Part shown: piece by piece, positions 56,742 to 64,000 of the stretch
Numbering within the stretch: position 1 is the first letter of the stretch
How the letters are laid out: each line of letters begins with the position of its first letter
Source: Prunella strophiata
Taxonomy: Eukaryota > Chordata > Aves > Passeriformes > Prunellidae
Length of the DNA stretch: 64,000 bases
Direction of reading: 5' to 3'
Assembly (NCBI GenBank): GCA_036583965.1
Contig: JAZBQD010000009.1
Span: 6,284,508-6,348,507 of the forward strand
The notes under the pieces: model-generated
Seen by the model: only the letters and a program-made list of their open reading frames with translations
What the model was told of the DNA's origin: nothing
The model's database searches: none
Made by a program: the position numbers and the translations under genes

Positions 56742-59700
56742 AAAATAAGGATTTTTAAAAGTGCTGCCTCATCCCACCACATTTGCTCTATGTGCACACT
56801 TTCTTTGGCTACAAGGACAGGAGAATCTGCCCAATTTCCTCGGATCTTGCTCCAGAAGTGCTGGTGCCACCTGAGCCCTGGCTGTGCTGCAGCCCCTGGG
56901 ATTCTGAGTCCTTTTTCCTCCTGCTGTAAAACCCCTCTGCTGGGACACAGGGGCCAGGAGAGGCCAGGAGAGGCTCTGTGTGCCTGGGCACAGCCCTGAG
57001 CACCTCCCTGCTGCGGGCAGAGCTCTGTGTGCTGGTCCTGCCCAAATTCAAATTATATTGACCCAGTCCCAATGATCCAGGCTGGGAAGGGCAGCAGGCA
57101 GGGAGGGAGATCTGGAGTTATTCGTGGGTAGGAATCCATGTGGGTGGGAGCAATGGGCTGGAATTCACTCCCAGTCCTTGTCTTCAGTGTGGGAATAAAT
57201 CCAGAGCCAGGGATCCCCCTGACCTGTTCCCTCAGTGCTATCCTTGGAAATGCTAAATCCTGCTTTGCATCCAGGTGCTAAATTTGAGGAAAAGGTCCCC
57301 TCTTCCAGTCTGGTTTTCTAGAGAGGAAAGGGAAGCAGCAGCCTGAATCTCACTGGTACCTTCTGGTCTCAAAATAATAATAACAATAATAATAATAATG
57401 GCAATGCTTTATAATAATAACTGTCATGCTTTAATAAGCTCCTGTTTCACAGCACAGGCCCCAGGCATGGATCACAACCTGCTTTGCAAATAAAAATAAA
57501 CCAATATGTGGGACTCCACTCACATGGAAATTCTGATGTTGACTTTTTGACTCCCTTGTTAGTGAAAGAAAGAAAACCCTCTAATTCTTACAGTTTTGCC
57601 ATCAAAGTGCAAATAAGGAGCTTTACACATGCCTGGACATGGTGGGCTGAAGCATTCCTGTAGTATTTATTATAATCACCATTTTAGTACTCACAAACAC
57701 ATTTTTAGAGCATCCATAACCTCATGGGGATGATGAATGATTCATGTGCTGGGACATGAGTGATTCTTCCTGTTCAACAATATGTATGTGAATGTGGGGG
57801 GGTGTTTCTATTTTTAAGGGCTTTTAAATTAGCAAGTTCTTTATAATTGTGGCTTTTCAAACCCCGGGTGACTAAAATTCACCTCCCAAATCTGTGTGGG
57901 GATGTCTCAAGGAGAGCAGGAGGCTGGAGGTGTCCTGGCCCCTCTCTGGGGTGGGCTCCCAGGATGGAGATGAGGCTGGGACTGAAAGGTGTTCAGAGGA
58001 GACAGATCAAGTGTTGGACATCTAATTCCAGACTCCACTAATCCCAGAGATAATCACATTTTTCTCAGCTGTCACACAAATATGCAAAAGCCTGAAATAA
58101 GCAGATACAAAGGGGCTGGGGGTCAGAGAGAGCTTGTTGCAGAGAATCTCGATTTGCTGGAGCTCCAGATTGCCTGAGATATCAAAACAGGATGGAGTTT
58201 GGAGAAGTAATTTGCAAGGTGCCACATTTTAGGTAATAGCTCAAAGTTCTCAGCTGGAGTGTGTCAGCTGCAGCGTTCAGGGGAGCTGATTGAAAAACCT
58301 GAGCTGCTGGTGAAGGGTTCATTTCTCTGCCTGGAGCTGCAGATTGCACTGAGCACTCTCAATGGCCTTGATTTTGCTGATCCATCCCCAGCGTTGGCAC
58401 TTGGCAACCTGGGGCAGGCAGCAGGACCCAGTATTTGTATTTTTGTGTGTATTTATCAGCCAGTGAGTGCTCACAGACCCTGGCACACCTCACTCCAGAA
58501 CAGCCCAGACTGAAACAGAGAATTTGGGATAAATGAAAGGAGCTACAAGTGCAGCAGGATGCCCAGCAGAGGCTGCAGAGGGTTTCTGTCCTTCAGGTTT
58601 CTCCATGATTCCCTTTCCCCAGGCAGCTCAGTGGGTTTCTTTATCCCCCTGGGAAATGTGAAGTGTGGCCATCCCGAGCTCGGGCAGCCCTGCAGGGCTC
58701 TGCTGTGCTCTGTTATCTCAGCTTTTATTGCTCCTTGCAGCCTCTCCCTCTCCCCAGCGCTCCAGAACACATAAAGCTGCATTTACATTTTCTGAATGGA
58801 CTAATCATGGCTCTCTGCTTTGATAAAGAAAGTGCAGCCTCCCACATAACCACATGGAAACCAACAGGGAAGAGTAAACCAGAAATAAACCCATTCTGGG
58901 GGGTTGAGAGAAAAATACCCACCAGGATAATTGGGAGGGATGTACAGAGAAGCAGCAACTGAACACATAGTCACATCTCCAGAAAAAAAAAAAAAAGAAA
59001 AGAAAAAAAAAGGAAAAAAAATTACAATGCTAAAAATACCCAGGTGAAGGACAGCGAGAGAAAACATGATTGAAGCAGAACAATTGGGAGAGGAGTTAAT
59101 AGTTATTAGCAATCACTTCAGATTGAATATAGGTTGGTTTTGTAACAGCACAAGGGATGATGCATCTGACAGGACTTAAACAATTGCCTCCCCCTTCCCC
59201 AAAGGATCTCGCTGGCAGCAGCCTGGCACTCACTGCTCAGTGTCCCTGCTCCTCAGGAGTTGCTGAAAGTTTTTATTTGTAAAAGGCAGCAAAGTTTGAT
59301 CCCAGACAAAGCCTTCCAAACCTATATTCCAAGCCTTAACCTTCAGCCCACTGTATTTTCTCTTGTAGCCTTACAAAAATAACCCTGGGAGGACGAAGTT
59401 CCACCAGTCTGGGATTCTTTTATCCAATTCTGCCTTTGCCTGGGCAGGAGTGTGAGAATGGAGAAATGTTTGTGATGTTTCTGCAAACACTCCCCCATCA
59501 CCCAACTGTTTGCTGTGCCAGCCTGCTTTCTGTGCATTTATTAACAATCTGTGGACTTCTTTCCCTTGGAATTGCAATTCCCCAGTGTCCACAGCATTTG
59601 GGAACGTTCTGCCTCCAGACATCCTGTGCCAGGGCTTTCCACTGTGGATGTGTTCACTGTCCTGCACCTCCTGGCACTGGAATATCAGCTCTGGGCATGT

Positions 59701-62389
59701 GGGAAATCCAAAACTGAGTCCCAGATTCCCTCCGTGTTCACAAGGAATTTGTGCACAGAGGGTGAAATTGAAAACGAGTTATCCTGAAAGGATTGTGAGG
59801 GGCGTGAGCCAAATCCATCCTGTTCATAACTGGAGAGCTACAAAACCTTGAAAAGAAATGTTTTTCAAAGGGTGTTTTTTGGGTTTTTGGTTTTTTTTTT
59901 TTTTTTTTTGTTTTTTTTTTGGGCTGCTGTTTTAGAGAATTTGTGTCTGGTAATTGTGACAGAATGATCCTTGTGGGTCCCTCCCAGCTCAGGATATTCC
60001 TGGTTCCATCAGCTTGACTTGAAACTCCAAAGCACCCAGGGGATAGGAGGGTGGAGATTTGCTGAGTTAGAGCAGAGGAGGGTTTGAGGAGAAGAACACC
60101 CAGGGAATGGCCCTTTCTGTGCCAGGCCTGTGCCACAGAGGGGGAACAGCTCTGTCACAGGTCCTGCCTGCTCGGAGCTGCTCCCAGCTGCAGAGTGAGG
60201 TTCTGCTGCTGCTCCAGCTGCATTTCCCAGCAGGTTTGTCCCTGCTGTGAGCCCTGCCTGGTGCCTGCAGCCTGGAGCAGCCAGGGCAGGGCAGGGGGAC
60301 AATCCCAGGCCCATCCATGGAGTGCCACTGAGGCAGAGCTGTGTCCCTGCCAGGCAGGTGTGTGGCTCTCCAGCAGGGCTGGGCACACAGAGGGCACCCC
60401 GTGTCCTGGGGGGCACAGAGGGGTCACTGTGCCTCTGCTGACACCTCTGTGGGGACAAATCACTCAATCCCCACGGCCAGGCAGGCTCAGGGGGGATTCC
60501 CCTCAGCTCAGGGTGGTTTGGGGTGTGGGAGCAGTGCCAGGACAGGCACAGGACACTGTGTGGTCACTCATCCCATCCAAACCCTGGCCAAACCCTTCCT
60601 GCAGGGTGACAGTGACACAGGAGCAGAGTGTCACAGGGAAGGAGATCTTAAATACACCCACACTGACTGCCCCCCTGCTTTTGTGGGGTCACAAGCTTCT
60701 CTCTAAAGCCTGGAACCTGCACATTTTCTTTTCCAGTGTGACAGTGAAGCTCTTTTCCACACACAGTGTGTGTGTGCCCATGGAAGTTAGGTGGAAAGCA
60801 CAGCAGATTTTACACAGGGGTTCATAAATCAGTAGAAAACTCTTCTGCAAAACTCTGTTCAGAAGTAAGGAAGGAAAGCTTGAACATAACAGAATTTCTG
60901 CAGCATGGAAAAGAAGGGGGGGGATTACAAAAACTACAGTGGTCTTTACTTGATACTTGATTTATTCAGAAATATTGCCAAGAGTTTTTTCTAGATTACT
61001 ACAAGCAATTACCTCAAAAGAGATAAAAGAGAGGGGTTTGAGTTCTGAATACCACAGTGTGTGTAAAGAACAATAATGCCATGAAACCCTGAACACTTAG
61101 GAAAGCCAGCCCACGCTGTTTTGCATGTGTAACCTATCTGACCAGCTCTGCTAGAACCCTGGCTATTTATAAAAGAAGCCAAGCTGTTTTTCTTTCCAAC
61201 TTGGAGCTCCACTCGAGAAGCAGTGATTCATGCTCCACACACATGCTGGGAGCTCTGCAGTTCCATGCCTGGCATGTGGGAAAGTCGGGCTGAGAGGGAG
61301 ACTTGAGAGTTACCGAGTGGGGATGTGTGATCTGGTGTAGGAACAACCTGCAGACAACAACTGGGACCAGAAATACTCCAGCACTGAGCAGGACCCAGCA
61401 CCATGCTGGAGTTTGGTTCCCTGCCCTAAAGCCACACTTTGCACTGGTCTCAAAAAGCTGGAGGGAACTTAGAACTGAGGGGAATGGGAAAAAAATAAAT
61501 TAAGGTCGAGACAAAGGTGATTGTAAACCTCACACAAAATCTGCTTGCAGCATTCAGAGGATTTCTGAGAGGTTTCCTCCCAGGGGTTCTGCAGGAAAGG
61601 GTGACAGATCCCCTGTTCTCCACTGGGGAAGATTGTTCTACATCAGGGCTGGTGCTGAGCATGAAGTCTGAAAGGATGCCAGTTTTGCCTTACCAGATGT
61701 AAAAGAATGAGTGTGGTAATAGGAAAAAAGAGTGTTTTCCCTCAAATAATTTGACTGAGCAGGCTTGTTCCTTGGGGAACTGGAGTGTACCCACATTAGA
61801 TCCTCTCCTCACATCCTCCTCCTCCACTTCTCCCTGTCACTCTCTCTCCATTGTGTCTATGCGAGAGCAACGTTAAACAGCAAACTTCTAAAAAGGAGTC
61901 GAGCTTCTTAGCAACTCCAGATGCCTCTTTAGCATACAATAACAATTGTTTGTTGCTTTGCAGTGAGTGGTTTAGATGGAGAAATGAGACAGCCTGAATT
62001 TCAGTTTGAAAACCCGCTCTCGCCTCTTCTCTTGCGGAAGGGAACAGCTTAATGGATCCTTTTGGTGTAATGACAAATACTTTCCTTTTTCTCCTGCCTT
62101 TATTTACATCTCTAGGCAGTGGTGATCACAGCAGCCACTGCTGTCTGTGTTCCCTCACCAGGATATTCACAACATTTCTATTTCTGGAAGAAAAGCACAG
62201 CACGAATCTCTTACCTTCAAGCCATACGAATCCCTCGAGCAGAGGTGTCAGTACTTTGTGCCAAATAAATCCAAAACGCCACAACTCTCCACCGTGGCTT
62301 TCCCCAAGCTCTCCCAGGCTTTCAGGCAGACTTCTCGGTATTCAGCACTCACGCCCGAGCAGAGGAGCAAAAAGAAAAGCAATCACCTG
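56742..62389. other. Unique sequence with scattered CR1 tails and microsatellites
   Basis: No gene was recognised. An AAT microsatellite is at about 57372-57416. A poly-A/GAAAA tract is at 58982-59020 and a poly-T at 59890-59920. A CR1 tail is at 59962-60002 (gaatgatccttgtgggtccc). Open frames here are short and unsupported. Confidence 0.5.
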
Positions 62390-63050
62390 CCCGAGCCCTG
62401 CCAGCTGGGAGCGGTGCGGGTGGAACTGGCCGTGGTTAACCCGGGCTGAGCACTGCTGGAACTTCAGGAGCTCGGGAAGTGGCTCAGCCCCCCGGGAAGC
62501 GGCGACCCCGGGGCCAGGCTCCCCCGCAGCAATTCGCTGTCCATCCCCTTCAGCACACGGCCGGCTGGCCAGGCAGCAGCTCCGTCTCCATTTCCCAGCG
62601 CCCAGGCTTGGCTAGCGGCCGAGCAGAGCCGCCCCTTCCTCCCACGGACAGATCCCAACAACCTGTTTCCACTCCAGCTCCCTTCTCCGGCCGCGGGCTG
62701 CGAATTCCCGCAGCGCTTCCCCCTCTGCCTCGCCCGGCGCTGCCGCTGCCGCTGCTGCGGGGAGGGGAGGGAAGGGGAGGGGAGGGGGCGAAGTTTCCTC
62801 CCCCGAATCCCACGGACTCACCCCGGCGGGGATGGGCGGCTCCAGCCCCGGGGGTGCGGGAGCGGGACCGGCCCCGGCACCGGGACAGCGCCGGGCGGAG
62901 CGCGGGGCCGGGGGGCTGGCGGGGCTCGGCCGCCCCCAGCGCAGCCCCGGAGAGGGGAGCGAGATGGGTTCCCACCCCCAGGAACCCTCGGGGGGAGCAG
63001 CCCTTCCCTGCGGGCTGCCCTGCCCCGCGCAGACGCTCCCAGGTGAGCGC
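62390..63050. promoter_or_regulatory. CpG-rich promoter-like segment (candidate DRD2 promoter/exon 1)
   Basis: This is by far the most CpG-dense part outside the ankyrin exon, with ggggaggggaggg Sp1-like runs near 62760 and GC-boxes throughout. On the - strand a good donor (ccgccggg/gtgagt, GT at 62821-62820) could close a DRD2 non-coding first exon. On the + strand an equally good donor (cgctcccag/gtgagc, GT at 63043) lies at the other end. DRD2 has a CpG-rich upstream first exon in other vertebrates, but this link is inference. Confidence 0.5.
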
Positions 63051-63052
63051 CG

Positions 63053-64000
63053 GGGATGCTCTGCCAGGGATGCTCGGTCAGGGATGCTCGGCCAGGGATG
63101 CTCGGCCAGGGATGCTCGGCCAGGGATGCTCGGCCGGGGATGCTCGGTCAGGGATGCTCGGCCGGGGATGCTCGGATGGGGATTTTCGATCAGGGATGCT
63201 CGGTCAGGGATTCTCAGCTGGGGATTTGCGGTCAGGGATGCTCGGCCGGGAATTTTCGGTCAGGGATGCTCAGCCAGGGATGCCTCGGTCAGGGATGCTC
63301 GGCCGGGAATTTTCGGTCAGGGATGCTCGGCGAGGGATGTTTGGTCAGGGACAGTCGGTTGAGGCTGCTCTGCCAGGAATGTTCGCTCAGGGATGCTCAG
63401 TCAGGGATATTCGGTCAGGGATGTTCGGTCAGGGATGCTCGGTCAGGGATGCTCGGTCAGGGATGCTCAGCTGGCGATTTTCAGTCAGGAATGTTCGCTC
63501 AGGGATGCTCGGCCAGGGATGCTCGGTCAGGGATGTTCGGTCAGGGATGGTCGGCTGAGGATGCTCTGCCAGGGGTGTTCGGCCCGGGATGCTCGGCCGG
63601 GAATGCTCAGCTGGCGATTTTCAGTCAGGAATGTTCGCTCATCGATGTTGGCTCAGGGATGCTCGGCCCGGGATGCTCGGCTGGCGATTTTCAGTCAGGA
63701 ATGTTTGCTCATCGATGTTGGCTCAGGGATGCTCGGCCCGGGGTGCTCGGCTGGGGATTTTCAGTCAGGAATGTTCGCTCAGGGATGCTCGGCCGGGGAT
63801 GCTCGGCTGGGGATTTTCAGTCAGGAATGTTCGCTCAGGGATGCTCGGCCGGGGATGCTCGGCCGGGAATTTTCGGTCAGGGATGCTCGGCCAGGGATGC
63901 TCGGCCAGGGATGCTCGGCCAGGGATGCTCGGCCAGGGATGCTCGGCCAGGGATGCTCGGTCAGGGATGCTCGGCCAGGGATGCTCGGTCAGGGATGCTC
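63053..64000. repeat. 14-bp minisatellite, ~68 copies, open at right edge
   Basis: The unit ggatgctcggccag (variants ggtcag, ggccgg, ttttcggtcag, ttcgctcag) starts about 10 bp after the + strand donor at 63042 and continues past the window end. A long open frame results because three units make 42 bp without stops. It is judged non-coding. CpG is retained in nearly every unit. Confidence 0.95.

Noticed and set aside
62052..63558. Frames of 187 and 359 residues around the CpG-rich segment
   Set aside because: One overlaps ordinary unique DNA with no motif; the other is the 14-bp array read through three-unit periods.

Overview
The window looks like vertebrate nuclear DNA from a bird, most likely a songbird. 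Genes are split into short exons with GT/AG junctions. CR1-type LINE tails and several ERV-type LTRs are scattered through the introns. Two genes can be recognised exon by exon: ANKK1 on the + strand (about 9820-16581) and DRD2 on the - strand (28869-40435). They lie tail to tail, 12.3 kb apart, as in other amniotes. In birds this block sits on a small microchromosome, which would fit the very high minisatellite content, but that placement is inference.

Region by region. 1-2741 is a 33-bp minisatellite. 3327-4912 holds the last three exons of a zona-pellucida-domain membrane protein (+ strand), with minisatellites before and after its first visible exon. 6535-9836 is a 66-bp minisatellite that runs directly into the first kinase exon of ANKK1. 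ANKK1 follows with kinase exons, a linker and one large exon of 12 ankyrin repeats. 16582-28868 is intergenic. DRD2 then runs leftward from its ATG at 40435, with all seven coding exons plus the 87-bp long-isoform cassette. Its introns contain a ~100-bp repeat (32934-33510), a 20-bp array (34482-38012) and several LTRs. Right of the ATG, presumably in the long first intron or the 5' flank, are three blocks of a 26-bp repeat (42472-46340), a complete solo LTR with target-site duplication (51178-51804), a 22/23-bp array (52513-55450), a CpG-rich promoter-like segment (62390-63050) and a 14-bp array running off the right end.

Roughly a quarter of the window is tandem repeat. Several arrays sit within a few to a few tens of bases of an exon edge, and their monomers look like copies of the adjoining splice-site region. 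This is the most unusual aspect of the window. Other points of note are a one-base insertion that breaks the DRD2 reading frame in TM7, an inverted pair of ~265-bp sequences bracketing the 3' half of DRD2, a missing ANKK1 start codon, and a lysine at the ANKK1 position that matches the human Taq1A polymorphism.

Functionally, DRD2 is a Gi/o-coupled dopamine receptor and ANKK1 is a RIP-family kinase with ankyrin repeats. They are neighbours, but nothing in the sequence shows shared regulation. No tRNA, rRNA, CRISPR or bacterial features were seen.
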